Shown here: positions 10,520 to 20,234 of the stretch, in pieces | Position numbering within the stretch: position 1 is the first letter of the stretch | Layout: each line of letters begins with the position of its first letter | Origin: Idiomarina sp. A28L | Lineage (GTDB): Bacteria > Pseudomonadota > Gammaproteobacteria > Enterobacterales > Alteromonadaceae | Direction of reading: 5' to 3' | DNA length: 64,000 nucleotides | Assembly (NCBI RefSeq): GCF_000218785.1 | Contig: NZ_AFPO01000011.1 | Span: forward strand, 186,001-250,000 | Made by a program: the position numbers and the translations under genes | Notes under the pieces: generated by a model | Seen by the model: the letters and a program-made list of their open reading frames with translations, nothing else | The model's database searches: none | What the model was told of the DNA's origin: nothing

Positions 10520-13075
10520 ATGAACGGCGTACAGCGGCTACTGGAAACCGGCTTGATATTGTGTGGAGCGTTAGCAATATTTTTGCTTACCTCGTTACTC
10601 ACATTCAATCCAGCAGATCCTGGCTGGTCTCAATCCAGCCATACCCAAGATATTCAAAACGCAACGGGGGCTATAGGCGCCTGGTTTGCGGATATTCTGC
10701 TGTTTGCATTTGGTGCATTGGCGTACAGCATTCCATTTGTTGTTGCGGGTTTTGGTTACGTGGTTTTCCATCGACCGCGGCGGTTAATCAGTTTAGATTA
10801 CCTCACATTAGGCTTACGTTTAGTTGGCGTGTTGTTGTTTTTATTGGGCGCTACTGGGCTAGCAAGCTTAAATATTGAGCCAGTTTTTAATTTCTCGCCG
10901 GGTGGTTTGCTGGGCGATGTAATTACCGGAGCAATGCTTCCTTACTTCAATCTAGCTGGCACTTCGCTAGTTTTGCTTACTTTTATACTCACCGGCATAA
11001 CCTTAATAAGCGGGCTTTCATGGATAGGTTTGGTAGATAAAATTGGCGAATCTTTTATTTTGGCAGGGCTATGGGTGTGGAATAGCGGTAAAGCATTATT
11101 TACCGGCGGTGGAGCAAGTGCGAAGGGCAGTAAATCAAAGCAAAGCGCAGATTCGTCTATTGATCGTGCTGAAAAGCCTGCGGCTGTTAGTAAGGCAAAT
11201 GAAAAGCCCAAGAAACTAAGTTTAGGGCAACGTTTTAGCGCAGTATTTAAGCGCAAGAAGAAAGTGGTAACGAACTCTATCACTGCACAGGGTGATGATG
11301 ATAACTGGGATAATATGCCTCTGGCGCATGGCCGTTTAGCCGATGAGCCTGAAGAGTTGCCTTCAATGAGTTCAAACCACGCTGATGAAATTAGCGAGGA
11401 AGCGCTGTGGTCGAATATTGATGATGAGCCACCTTTCGATATTGAAGAAGATGAGCCGGCTCCACAAGTGTTGCGCAAGCAACAGAACATTGTTCCCATA
11501 GCAAATAATAGCACTACGGTGGCTGGTAAAGCGCAGGCGAGCCCACAAAATGGCGCTGCGGCTGATGCGCCCAAATGGGTAAGTGAGCTGCCAGCGATTA
11601 GCTTGCTTGATAGAGCCAATCGTACCGAAAATCCAATCAGCCAAGAAGAATTAGATCAAGTAAGCAGAACGGTAGAAGCGGTACTTAAAGATTTCGGTGT
11701 TGATGTGCAAGTTGCTGGAGTGCAACCAGGCCCGGTGGTTACGCGTTTTGAGCTTGATTTAGCGCCGGGTGTGAAGGTGAGTAAAATCTCAAACTTAGCA
11801 AAAGATATTGCCCGCTCGCTCTCTGCAATTGCGGTTCGCGTTGTTGAAGTTATTCCCGGGAAATCTTACGTTGGTTTGGAGCTTCCAAATAAAAATCGTG
11901 AAATTGTGCGGTTGAGTGAAGTTATTGAAAGCGAGAGTTTTAATAAATCGAGCTCGCCCTTAAGTATGGTTTTGGGTAAAGATATTGCAGGCAAACCCGT
12001 TACCGTTGATTTAGCAAAAATGCCACATTTATTAGTAGCAGGTACTACCGGTTCGGGTAAATCGGTGGGTATTAACGTAATGATTCTGAGCATGCTGTAT
12101 AAATCGCAGCCCGAAGATGTGCGAATGATTATGATCGACCCGAAGATGCTCGAATTATCGGTTTATGATGGCATCCCGCATTTATTAACTGAAGTTGTAA
12201 CTGATATGAAAGATGCGGCTAATGCGCTGCGTTGGTGTGTGGGTGAAATGGAACGCCGTTATAAACTGATGTCGGCATTAGGCGTGCGTAATCTCAAAGG
12301 TTACAACCAAAAAGTTCTCGACGCGATTGAAGCGGGTGAACCGTTGCGCGATCCTATTTGGAAGCCGGGCGATTCGATGGATGAACGCGCTCCAGAACTA
12401 GGTAAATTGCCTTACGTTGTTGTGGTAGTTGATGAGCTTGCCGATATGATGATGATTGTTGGCAAGAAAGTAGAAGAGCTAATTGCACGAATAGCACAAA
12501 AAGCACGTGCAGCAGGTATTCATTTAATTCTCGCCACTCAGCGGCCATCGGTTGATGTAATCACCGGTTTAATTAAAGCGAATATCCCAACGCGGATTTC
12601 ATTCCAAGTTTCTTCGAAAATTGATTCTCGCACTATCCTTGATCAAAGCGGGGCAGAGCACCTACTTGGTCAAGGCGATATGCTATACATGCCGCCGGGT
12701 TCTGGCGTTCCAGTACGGGTACATGGTGCATTCGTGGATGACCACGAAGTACATGCTGTAGTTGCAGATTGGAAAAAACGCGGTAGACCAAATTATCTTG
12801 AAGAGATTCTTAAAGGCGATCAGGGCGATGATAGTTTGTTGCCTGGTGAGGCAAGCGACGATGATGTGGAATCGGATGCACTTTATGATGAAGCAGTAGC
12901 TTTTGTAACAGAGAGCCGCCGCGTATCAGTATCTAGCGTTCAAAGAAAATTCCGCATTGGTTACAATCGGGCTGCTCGTATTGTAGAACAAATGGAAGTT
13001 TCTGGTGTCGTATCTTCAGCAGGGCACAATGGCGCCCGTGAAGTAATTGCCCCTAAACCACCGAGGGAATTTTGA
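10520..13075 (+). CDS. ftsK: DNA translocase FtsK
   Basis: This 851-residue protein pumps DNA through the closing septum and activates XerCD at dif. It has four N-terminal membrane segments within about 1-185. A charged linker (about 190-360) is much shorter than in E. coli, where the protein is 1329 aa. The motor has Walker [13 protein letters not shown] near 515 and Walker [13 protein letters not shown] near 635. The winged-helix gamma domain (about 785-845, [17 protein letters not shown]) reads KOPS sites. CGGAG precedes the ATG. Its stop overlaps the lolA start by one base. Confidence 0.96.
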   Translation: MNGVQRLLETGLILCGALAIFLLTSLLTFNPADPGWSQSSHTQDIQNATGAIGAWFADILLFAFGALAYSIPFVVAGFGYVVFHRPRRLISLDYLTLGLRLVGVLLFLLGATGLASLNIEPVFNFSPGGLLGDVITGAMLPYFNLAGTSLVLLTFILTGITLISGLSWIGLVDKIGESFILAGLWVWNSGKALFTGGGASAKGSKSKQSADSSIDRAEKPAAVSKANEKPKKLSLGQRFSAVFKRKKKVVTNSITAQGDDDNWDNMPLAHGRLADEPEELPSMSSNHADEISEEALWSNIDDEPPFDIEEDEPAPQVLRKQQNIVPIANNSTTVAGKAQASPQNGAAADAPKWVSELPAISLLDRANRTENPISQEELDQVSRTVEAVLKDFGVDVQVAGVQPGPVVTRFELDLAPGVKVSKISNLAKDIARSLSAIAVRVVEVIPGKSYVGLELPNKNREIVRLSEVIESESFNKSSSPLSMVLGKDIAGKPVTVDLAKMPHLLVAGTTGSGKSVGINVMILSMLYKSQPEDVRMIMIDPKMLELSVYDGIPHLLTEVVTDMKDAANALRWCVGEMERRYKLMSALGVRNLKGYNQKVLDAIEAGEPLRDPIWKPGDSMDERAPELGKLPYVVVVVDELADMMMIVGKKVEELIARIAQKARAAGIHLILATQRPSVDVITGLIKANIPTRISFQVSSKIDSRTILDQSGAEHLLGQGDMLYMPPGSGVPVRVHGAFVDDHEVHAVVADWKKRGRPNYLEEILKGDQGDDSLLPGEASDDDVESDALYDEAVAFVTESRRVSVSSVQRKFRIGYNRAARIVEQMEVSGVVSSAGHNGAREVIAPKPPREF

Positions 13076-13731
13076 TGTATCGAAAAATAGCTTCTGTTGT
13101 CGGTATAAGTGTTTTGGCGTTGTCGTCAGTTTTGTTGATAACAACCAACCCAGCTCATGCTGAAAGTAATGAGTTGCAAGAACAACTTGAAAAACTGCAT
13201 AGTTTGCAGGGCACATTTGTACAGGAAGTGTTTGATAATGAACAGCTATTGCAAGAGGCGGCTGGAAGCTTTTACTTGCAGCGGCCAGCGAAGTTACGCT
13301 GGGTAACCGATGAACCCGATGCTTCTGTTTTGGTAGCTGATGGCGAAACGATTTGGTTTTATAACCCCTTCATTGAACAGGTTACTCTATACACGCAAGC
13401 AGATGCGATGGAAGCCAACCCATTGCTGTTGCTGCTCGATTCTGCAGCAAATTGGAATAACTTTGAGATAACTGAAATTTCTTCAGTAGCGGTGAGCGAT
13501 ACGCAGGCATCGGTAATGCAGTTTTGGCGCGTTATCGACCCGCAATCCTATGGATCGAGCCTGACTTTGGGGTTCGAAGACGAACAACTACAGCAATTGG
13601 TAGTTGATGACGGGCAAGGGCAAAAGAGTATTTTTCATCTGCGGATAGAGGCACAAAACGAACCAATTAACGATGAACAATTTAACTTTAAGGTTGCTCC
13701 CGGAACTGATATTGACGACCAACGGGAGTAA
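13075..13731 (+). CDS. lolA: Outer-membrane lipoprotein carrier protein LolA
   Basis: LolA ferries lipoproteins across the periplasm from LolCDE to LolB. The 218-residue product has a Sec signal peptide cleaved after about residue 24 (TNPAHA). The following LolA fold shows SLQGTFVQEV, SFYLQRPAKLRWV and the WFYNP loop. I take the ATG at 13075 (TGATG overlap with ftsK) rather than the in-frame TTG three bases earlier. Translational coupling to ftsK is likely. rarA follows after three bases. Confidence 0.95.
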   Translation: MYRKIASVVGISVLALSSVLLITTNPAHAESNELQEQLEKLHSLQGTFVQEVFDNEQLLQEAAGSFYLQRPAKLRWVTDEPDASVLVADGETIWFYNPFIEQVTLYTQADAMEANPLLLLLDSAANWNNFEITEISSVAVSDTQASVMQFWRVIDPQSYGSSLTLGFEDEQLQQLVVDDGQGQKSIFHLRIEAQNEPINDEQFNFKVAPGTDIDDQRE

Positions 13732-13734
13732 AGG

Positions 13735-15060
13735 TTGAGCAACTTTATGCCGTTAGCGGCCCGAATGCGGCCGCGTACACTTAAAGAGTATGTTGGGCAA
13801 CAACACATTCTCGCCTCTGGCAAGCCCCTGCGAAAATCACTTGAGCAGGGGCATTTGCATTCTATGATCCTGTGGGGCCCTCCAGGAACTGGCAAAACCA
13901 CGTTAGCGGAATTAATGGCAGCGGTAGCCGATGCTCACGTGGCGAGAATTTCTGCAGTTACTTCTGGTGTGAAAGATATTCGTGAAGCTATTGATGCAGC
14001 TAAGAAGCGCCAAAGCGATGGTATGTTTCAGCAAAAAACACTGTTGTTCGTTGATGAGGTACACCGTTTTAATAAAAGCCAACAAGATGCGTTTTTACCG
14101 CACATTGAAGATGGCACTATTATTTTTGTGGGAGCTACCACCGAAAACCCCGGTTTTGCATTAAACAATGCGTTGCTCTCGCGAGCGCGCACCTATCGCC
14201 TGCAAGTGCTTTCAGATCAAGATTTAGGCACGGTTATTGATCAAGCGTTATCGGATAAAGAGCGCGGTTTGGGCGAACGCAACCTAAGTTTGAGTAGTGA
14301 TGGCCGCGAATACTTGTTTCGAGTTGCTGCCGGTGATGCCCGGCGTTTATTGAACTCGATTGAGATTGCTGCTGATTTTGTTGAAGATGGCGAAACTATT
14401 AGTGCGGCTCTATTAGCCGATGCAGTGGGTGAGAAGGGCGTTTTATTCGATAACAAAGGCGATCTTTATTACGATTTGCTCTCTGCTTTTCATAAATCGG
14501 TTCGGGGTTCTTCTCCCGATGGGGCGTTGTATTGGTATTGCCGTATTCTAGCCGGTGGTGGTGATGCACTTATCGTTGCGCGCCGCCTGCTTGCCATTGC
14601 TTCAGAAGATATTGGCAATGCCGATCCTCGCGCTTTGCAATTGGCGTTAAATGCATGGGATACCTATCATCGAGTGGGGCCCGCAGAGGGGGAACGTGCC
14701 ATTGCCCAAGCCACTATCTATTGTGCCAGCGCTGCGAAAAGCAATTCGGTGTATAACGCATTTAACGAAATGCTGGCGCTTGCCAAAGATGGTGAATCGT
14801 ATCCAGTGCCAGAGCATTTGCGCAATGCACCAACCAAAATTCACAAACAAGAAGGTTTTGGTGCTGAATATCAGTATGCGCATAATCATCCCCAGGCTTA
14901 TGTGGCTGGTGAATCGTATTTGCCACCTGAATTAGCTAATAAGCATTATTATCAGCCGAGCGATCGGGGCTTAGAAATGAAAATCAAGGAAAAGCTCGAT
15001 CGGCTACAGCAACTCGATAGCCAAAGTGATTGGCAACGCTGGCAAGATTCAGATAAATGA
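13735..15060 (+). CDS. rarA: Replication-associated recombination protein RarA (MgsA)
   Basis: This 441-residue AAA+ protein is related to clamp loaders and to Mgs1/WRNIP1 and acts at stalled replication forks. Walker A is [12 protein letters not shown] near residues 47-56, Walker [13 protein letters not shown] near 101, and sensor region GATTENPGF near 127. The start appears to be TTG at 13735: GGGAG lies seven bases before it and it yields the conserved PLAARMRP at residue 6. The only alternative, ATG 13747, is too close to that motif. The stop overlaps the first crcB start. Confidence 0.95.
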   Translation: MSNFMPLAARMRPRTLKEYVGQQHILASGKPLRKSLEQGHLHSMILWGPPGTGKTTLAELMAAVADAHVARISAVTSGVKDIREAIDAAKKRQSDGMFQQKTLLFVDEVHRFNKSQQDAFLPHIEDGTIIFVGATTENPGFALNNALLSRARTYRLQVLSDQDLGTVIDQALSDKERGLGERNLSLSSDGREYLFRVAAGDARRLLNSIEIAADFVEDGETISAALLADAVGEKGVLFDNKGDLYYDLLSAFHKSVRGSSPDGALYWYCRILAGGGDALIVARRLLAIASEDIGNADPRALQLALNAWDTYHRVGPAEGERAIAQATIYCASAAKSNSVYNAFNEMLALAKDGESYPVPEHLRNAPTKIHKQEGFGAEYQYAHNHPQAYVAGESYLPPELANKHYYQPSDRGLEMKIKEKLDRLQQLDSQSDWQRWQDSDK

Positions 15061-15449
15061 TGTGGCTATATATTACAGGGGGTGGGGCACTTGGTGCTGT
15101 TCTCCGATATTGGTTAACCAGCTTTTCGTTGTGGCGCTTTGGTATCAGCATGCCGGCAACCTTTAGTGTTAATGTTATCGGCGCTTTTGTTTTAGGTTTT
15201 GTATTGGCCCTCATTAATTTGCGCAGCCATCAGGGCTTAACGCCACAAGCGGCTGTGAATGCGTTTGTTTTCTTTGAGTTTGGTTTACTCGGCGGCTTTA
15301 CAACGTTTTCTACTTACATTCTAGAATTTCAGAGCATGCTCAGAGAAAAGCCGGTAATGGCTTTTTTATATATGAACGCCAGTGTGCTTTTATCTGTTTT
15401 TGCAATCGCTATGGGTTACTTTATTGGTGCGGGTGGCTACTTTGGATAG
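15057..15449 (+). CDS. crcB: Fluoride channel subunit CrcB/Fluc, first copy
   Basis: This 130-residue protein has four membrane helices and exports fluoride as a dual-topology dimer in single-gene species. Conserved elements are [11 protein letters not shown] near residue 7, the asparagine in FSVNVIGAF near 40, and the GGFTTFSTY turn near 78-86 that carries the central sodium site and Phe box. The start overlaps the rarA stop (ATGA), leaving no room for a fluoride riboswitch. A second, diverged copy begins right after its stop. Confidence 0.93.
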   Translation: MMWLYITGGGALGAVLRYWLTSFSLWRFGISMPATFSVNVIGAFVLGFVLALINLRSHQGLTPQAAVNAFVFFEFGLLGGFTTFSTYILEFQSMLREKPVMAFLYMNASVLLSVFAIAMGYFIGAGGYFG

Positions 15450-15450
15450 C

Positions 15451-15951
15451 GTGAACGTTTATCGCACCAGAATTAAGCTAACTGAGCTGATGTCGCTTAG
15501 TTGCGCGGTGGCACTTGGTGGCGCTTTAGGTGCGTTACTTAGAGCCTGCTTCTATATGCTGATTCATGGTCAAAGCGGAGAGCTCATGCTCTATGCGAGT
15601 AGTGATTTCCCTTTCGCTACTGTGTTAGTGAATGCGATAGGTTGCTTTGGGTTGGGGCTGGTAACTGCACGGCGCTTATTCTTAACAAAACACCACGGGA
15701 AACAGATTTCCAATGCATGGTTTCTGTTTTACAGCAGCGGATTATTTGCTGCACTAACAACCTTTTCAGGGTTCAGTAAAGATTTACTACAGTTACTTAC
15801 CGAGCCTGTAATTATTGCCGGTGTTGCCGTTTCAAATCAGGTTGCCGCGCTTGGATATTTACTAATATCAATTATATTTGGATTATTTATGCTGATGCTT
15901 GGTTTCTTGCTGGCTCGGAATCGGTATAATTCAAACAATAAATTTAAGTGA
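15451..15951 (+). CDS. crcB: Fluoride channel subunit CrcB/Fluc, second diverged copy
   Basis: This is a second Fluc-family protein with GGALGALLRACF, FATVLVNAIGCFGLG and LTTFSGF where the first copy has FTTFST. It is longer (166 aa from GTG 15451) because of an insertion between helices 1 and 2 and a C-terminal tail. The start is uncertain: TTG 15442, GTG 15451 and ATG 15490 are all in frame, and none has a strong ribosome site. Paired CrcB proteins, as in Bacillus, form obligate heterodimers of opposite topology; that is the likely state here, by inference. Confidence 0.85.
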   Translation: MNVYRTRIKLTELMSLSCAVALGGALGALLRACFYMLIHGQSGELMLYASSDFPFATVLVNAIGCFGLGLVTARRLFLTKHHGKQISNAWFLFYSSGLFAALTTFSGFSKDLLQLLTEPVIIAGVAVSNQVAALGYLLISIIFGLFMLMLGFLLARNRYNSNNKFK

Positions 15952-16022
15952 TGCGGCGTTAGCGGTTTCTTGCAAATCAGCTCAATGCGGCAACGCCTCG
16001 ATCAAAGAAGTGAGAATAGTGA

Positions 16023-17315
<1,293 letters not shown>

Positions 17316-17353
17316 TTATGCAATACGCGTGGTAAGCAAAAAGAGTGACAAAC

Positions 17354-17383
17354 AAAAAGACAACCCAAGTGGTTGTCTTTTTT
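17354..17383. terminator. Bidirectional terminator between serS and tusE
   Basis: AAAAAGACAACC (17354-17365) pairs with GGTTGTCTTTTTT (from 17371) around the loop CAAGT, with A-rich and T-rich flanks. It can serve both converging genes. Confidence 0.92.
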
Positions 17384-17394
17384 GTAGGTGAACA

Positions 17395-17724
17395 TTAAAT
17401 GCATTTAGCTGGTTTGGGTAGCCCCGCAATGCGCGTAGCTTGTTTGGCCGGGCCCTTTGGAAAAAGCTTATAGAGATACCGGCTGTTACCCTTATCTTCA
17501 CCCAAAGATTTCGCAACAGCTTTAACCAGAACCCGCATTGCTGGGCTAGTTTCGTATTCACCGTAAAATGCCCGCACAAAATTCACCACTTCCCAGTGAG
17601 CTGGGCTCATTTCAATATTTTCTAAGCTAGCGATATACTCAGCCAGTTCCGGTGACCAAGCCGAAAAATCAGCCAAGTATTCGTGTTTATCGGTTGCGTA
17701 GCTCACGCCATTAAATTCAATCAT
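17395..17724 (-). CDS. tusE: Sulfur-relay protein TusE (DsrC family)
   Basis: This 109-residue protein accepts persulfide from the TusBCD complex and passes it to MnmA for 2-thiolation of tRNA wobble uridine. The C-terminal PKPAKCI carries the catalytic cysteine at 108, and [24 protein letters not shown] is the family signature. The second, DsrC-type cysteine is absent, which fits a TusE role rather than sulfite reduction. It is the last gene of a tusD-tusC-tusE run; only 20 bases separate it from tusC, and no tusB lies between. Confidence 0.95.
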   Translation of the reverse strand: MIEFNGVSYATDKHEYLADFSAWSPELAEYIASLENIEMSPAHWEVVNFVRAFYGEYETSPAMRVLVKAVAKSLGEDKGNSRYLYKLFPKGPAKQATRIAGLPKPAKCI

Positions 17725-17744
17725 ATATGCTCTAAAGTGATTTT

Positions 17745-18080
17745 TTAAAACTGGAGCTTGTGTTTAGCTTGTTGGTTAAGTTGCTCTATTTTTAAGCTAT
17801 CAATAACCTTTACCGGTACTCGAAAGCTAGATGCTAATAAATGGTTCTCGGCTAATGATGCGCTATCAACATAGATTTCTGCAAAATCAAACACAGCATC
17901 GAGCAGGCCTAATTTCTTTAACGGATCGAAACTGCCCTTAGGCTCTAGTAACTGTAAAATTGCCTTACCACTGTATACGGCGCAACACGGCTGATCGAGG
18001 CTTAGAGCCATGAGTAGCATATCTAAACCTTGGCGCGCACTTGCGTGGCTTGCAGGCTTAGTAAAGTGAAACATTAGCAT
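17745..18080 (-). CDS. tusC: Sulfur-relay protein TusC (DsrF-like)
   Basis: This 111-residue DsrE/F-fold protein has the TusC pattern [31 protein letters not shown], followed by [12 protein letters not shown], and ends with LQF. TusC is a structural member of the TusBCD hexamer. Its start overlaps the tusD stop by seven bases, so translation is likely coupled. The next gene is tusE; the usual third partner, tusB, is not seen. Confidence 0.88.
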   Translation of the reverse strand: MLMFHFTKPASHASARQGLDMLLMALSLDQPCCAVYSGKAILQLLEPKGSFDPLKKLGLLDAVFDFAEIYVDSASLAENHLLASSFRVPVKVIDSLKIEQLNQQAKHKLQF

Positions 18081-18469
18081 GAGCCGCTTCCTTGAAATTG
18101 CAGAAAATGCTCTGCTTTGGCAAGTGTTTCAATAAACTCAGCTAAGCCACCAGCAACAAAGCCTTCTGCTAGATTACCCGCGGGTGGGGGCAGGGCTTCT
18201 AAACCATATTGGCTTCCAACAGTGGCACACACCACAAGCGGGATATTGTTTTCAGTTGAGAATTTGCGCCATTGCTCTTGCAGGTTAGGGGCCCCACTAG
18301 GGCCTTGTAAAAACTGATTGGCATAGATCACCGCGGGGCCATAGAAGAAAACCTGCTTAAGCTGGTTGCCTTTAGTTACTAAATCTTGTGCGCACTGCAA
18401 GGCTTGCTGGCCCGCTAAGTAATCATCGGGAGCGGCTTGCAACATGATCACATACGAACTGTTTACCAT
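18074..18469 (-). CDS. tusD: Sulfur-relay protein TusD (DsrE-like)
   Basis: This 131-residue DsrE-fold protein is the sulfur-carrying subunit of the TusBCD complex. The active cysteine corresponds to C78 of E. coli and appears here in PLVVCATVGSQYG. Other family signatures are QVFFYGPAVIYANQFL and GFVAGGLAEFIE. AAGG precedes the ATG. It lies 99 bases downstream of yccA on the same strand, but a terminator separates them, so it probably has its own promoter. Confidence 0.9.
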   Translation of the reverse strand: MVNSSYVIMLQAAPDDYLAGQQALQCAQDLVTKGNQLKQVFFYGPAVIYANQFLQGPSGAPNLQEQWRKFSTENNIPLVVCATVGSQYGLEALPPPAGNLAEGFVAGGLAEFIETLAKAEHFLQFQGSGSC

Positions 18470-18510
18470 TACCTTCGCCTTTCAATTTACTGAATTCTGC
18501 GAGTATAACG

Positions 18511-18544
18511 AAAAACGCCCCGGGAGGTAATCCACGAGGCGTTT
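18511..18544 (-). terminator. Terminator of yccA
   Basis: On the minus strand AACGCC pairs with GGCGTT, enclosing a further GTGG/CC-rich stem, followed by TTTTTCG. It separates yccA from tusD. Confidence 0.8.
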
Positions 18545-18568
18545 GGAATGCGGAGCTAAGCGAATTAA

Positions 18569-19228
18569 TTATTCGCGAGTTAACGCCATTAAGATGTTAA
18601 TTAAGCTTAATAGAATGTTGTAGATAGATACAAACAGCGTAATGGTAGCGCGAATGTAATTCCGCTCGCCGCCATTCACAATAGCGCTGGTTTGCATCAA
18701 AATCGCACCCGATGAAAACAGGATGAAAATAGCGCTAATCGCCAAACCTAACGCAGGCATTTGCAAGAACAGGTTGGCAATGAATGCAATTACAATTACT
18801 ACGAAGCCTGCTAACATCATGCCGCCTAAGAAAGACATATCTTTCTTAGTAGTTAAAACATAAGCCGAAAGGGCAAAGAAAATCGCCGCGGTACCGCCCA
18901 TAGCTAGCATGATAACGTCAGCACCGCCATTTGCTACTACTGCGTTGAGAATTGGGCCTAAGGTATAACCCATGAAACCGGTAAGTGCGAAGGTGAACAC
19001 TAAGCCCAAACCACTATCAGCAGTTTTGTGGACAGCAAAAAGTAATCCGTAAAATCCTACGAGGGTTACAAGGATTCCTGGGTAAGGCAAGTTCATCATA
19101 CCGGCAACGCCAGCAACAATGGCGCTGAACGCTAGAGTTAAGGCGAGAAGTGAATACGTATTGCGTAGAACCTTATTCACCTCAACTGAGGTTTCTTGGC
19201 GCGCTGTATGCACAGTAGGGTTGTTCAT
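18569..19228 (-). CDS. yccA: YccA, BAX-inhibitor-1 (TMBIM) family membrane protein
   Basis: This 219-residue inner-membrane protein has seven hydrophobic segments starting about residue 26 and a cytoplasmic N-terminal tail. In E. coli YccA is a substrate and modulator of the FtsH protease. The ATG at 19228 has GGAGA seven bases upstream and gives the normal length; the upstream in-frame ATGs (to 19282) are unlikely. yccA next to tus genes resembles Pseudomonas, and yccA next to tRNA-Ser(UGA) resembles E. coli. Confidence 0.93.
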   Translation of the reverse strand: MNNPTVHTARQETSVEVNKVLRNTYSLLALTLAFSAIVAGVAGMMNLPYPGILVTLVGFYGLLFAVHKTADSGLGLVFTFALTGFMGYTLGPILNAVVANGGADVIMLAMGGTAAIFFALSAYVLTTKKDMSFLGGMMLAGFVVIVIAFIANLFLQMPALGLAISAIFILFSSGAILMQTSAIVNGGERNYIRATITLFVSIYNILLSLINILMALTRE

Positions 19229-19618
19229 AGATAGTTTCTCCAGGTACTTGTTGTTCATGGGCTTAAAAAACAAATATCTCATTGCATATCGAATGCGAAA
19301 GCTACGATAAAGAGCTTTCTTAAATATACGCTGTATTATTTAGTTTAGAGCACAGTGTTATTGAATAGTTCTACTATACCTTATCACCGGGGGAGGGTTT
19401 CAACTAAAATCGTGTATATCGCACCGGTATTTAACCTATCATTGCGATCGTGCGCTTATTTGCAGCCTTTGATGATGAAAAAAGCCTCGGTTCGGCTATT
19501 TTTACAGCAAACAAACAAAAATGTTCGTTTTTTACTTTACAAGCCGAGGCGAGGTATTTATCATTCGCTCCGTCTTCAGCAAGAACCTTTTAAACAGTTT
19601 TGTTGAAACGCACAATTT
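19229..19618. other. Intergenic region between yccA and tRNA-Ser (390 bases)
   Basis: There is no convincing protein gene. The part next to yccA presumably holds its promoter. At 19478-19552 there is a structured stretch that, on the minus strand, looks like a short transcript ending in a terminator (listed separately). The remaining bases up to the tRNA should include the tRNA-Ser promoter, but I could not identify clear hexamers. Confidence 0.5.
19478..19552 (-). ncRNA. Candidate small RNA or terminator/attenuator
   Basis: On the minus strand GCCTCGG (19550-19544) can pair with CCGAGGC (19490-19484), immediately followed by TTTTTT. The intervening loop contains a further hairpin with AAAAACGAAC and a GTTTG arm. 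A shorter alternative stem, AGCC/GGCT, also ends at the same T run. A loose promoter (TTGCTG, 16 bases, TAAATA) lies just upstream on that strand. This could be a small RNA of about 75 nt or a stray terminator. No known family is recognised. Confidence 0.3.
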
Positions 19619-19710
19619 GGAGAGGTGGCAGAGCTCGGTTTAATGCACCTGACTTGAAATCAGGCGTAGGTTCATACCTACCGGGGGTTCGAATCCCTCC
19701 CTCTCCGCCA
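19619..19710 (+). tRNA. tRNA-Ser (anticodon UGA)
   Basis: A 92-base type II tRNA including encoded CCA. The acceptor stem GGAGAGG pairs with CCTCTCC, with G as discriminator. The anticodon stem CCTGA/TCAGG encloses the loop CTTGAAA, anticodon TGA at 19655-19657. The long variable arm is present, and the T arm contains GGTTCGAATCC. It reads UCA-type serine codons. Position beside yccA matches serT of E. coli. Confidence 0.97.
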
Positions 19711-19720
19711 AATTTTGAAA

Positions 19721-19751
19721 AAAGCGCTGTTATCATAACAGCGCTTTTTTG
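19721..19751 (+). terminator. Terminator of tRNA-Ser
   Basis: A perfect 11-bp stem, AGCGCTGTTAT with ATAACAGCGCT around a single base, is preceded by A's and followed by TTTTTT. It begins about 12 bases after the tRNA. Confidence 0.93.
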
Positions 19752-19822
19752 TGCCTTGGCAATAATCGAGAGGTTTCGCAAACCGCCAGTTAGCAAGCCT
19801 TACGGTAACTGAAAATATATTT

Positions 19823-19856
19823 ATGCCCGCTCTTGTATTTGTATAAGAGCGGGCAT
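19823..19856. repeat. Perfect 12-bp inverted repeat
   Basis: ATGCCCGCTCTT (19823-19834) and AAGAGCGGGCAT (19845-19856) flank a 10-base A+T-rich loop. There is no T run on the plus strand, and on the minus strand the tail is AAATATATTTT. It may be a terminator for minus-strand transcription or a structured leader of the small ORF that follows. Confidence 0.6.
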
Positions 19857-19894
19857 ATGTTATCTGCAGTACCCACTCATTGGCGCAAAACACC

Positions 19895-20185
19895 ATGTAT
19901 CTGTTTCGCTATTTTATATTTGTTTGTTTGTTCAGTGCTGTCTCTGCGCAAGCGGTTGCATCTGAACAGCAATCACCTGTGGATGGTTATCAGAGTGCAA
20001 TTGATGTCAGTGAGTTTTGGATTCCACCCACTGAAGCTGAAGGTGATCAACCTGATACGCTGATAGCCTCGAACACTACAAACGCAAAGCTCAGTAGTTA
20101 TTGTTCAACGGCAAGCTTATGCAATGCTGTTAGTAGCGCTAATTACCGGCATTTCCAATCAAGAGCACCGCCTTCAAACCAGTAA
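19895..20185 (+). CDS. Putative small secreted protein, unrecognised
   Basis: If real, this 96-residue product has a signal peptide: MYLFRYFIFVCLFSAVSAQA with likely cleavage after AQA or VAS. An acidic mature part of about 75 residues follows, with two cysteines near the C-terminus (SSYCSTASLCNA). I recognise no family. The ATG at 19895 is preferred to the upstream TTG because it starts at the signal peptide; no good ribosome site is visible. It ends 49 bases before the CBS-domain gene, so co-transcription is possible. A chance ORF cannot be excluded. Confidence 0.4.
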   Translation: MYLFRYFIFVCLFSAVSAQAVASEQQSPVDGYQSAIDVSEFWIPPTEAEGDQPDTLIASNTTNAKLSSYCSTASLCNAVSSANYRHFQSRAPPSNQ

Positions 20186-20234
20186 ATCACAAAATTAGGT
20201 TATTTATTATTTTTGATTTATTGGAGTTACCTCT

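Noticed and set aside
10942-11619. 225-codon minus-strand frame inside ftsK
   Set aside because: It is antisense to the ftsK linker; composition is biased and there is no ribosome site or family match.
15000-15056. Looked for a fluoride riboswitch before the crcB genes
   Set aside because: The first crcB start overlaps the rarA stop; no room for and no sign of the riboswitch.
17316-17579. Minus-strand 87-codon frame overlapping the 3' part of tusE
   Set aside because: It overlaps the confident tusE gene and the terminator in another frame; no family resemblance.
19600-19896. Overlapping open frames across tRNA-Ser on both strands (for example one ending in GRDSNPR)
   Set aside because: They are frames through the tRNA gene; peptides of this type are a common artefact of tRNA-Ser sequences.
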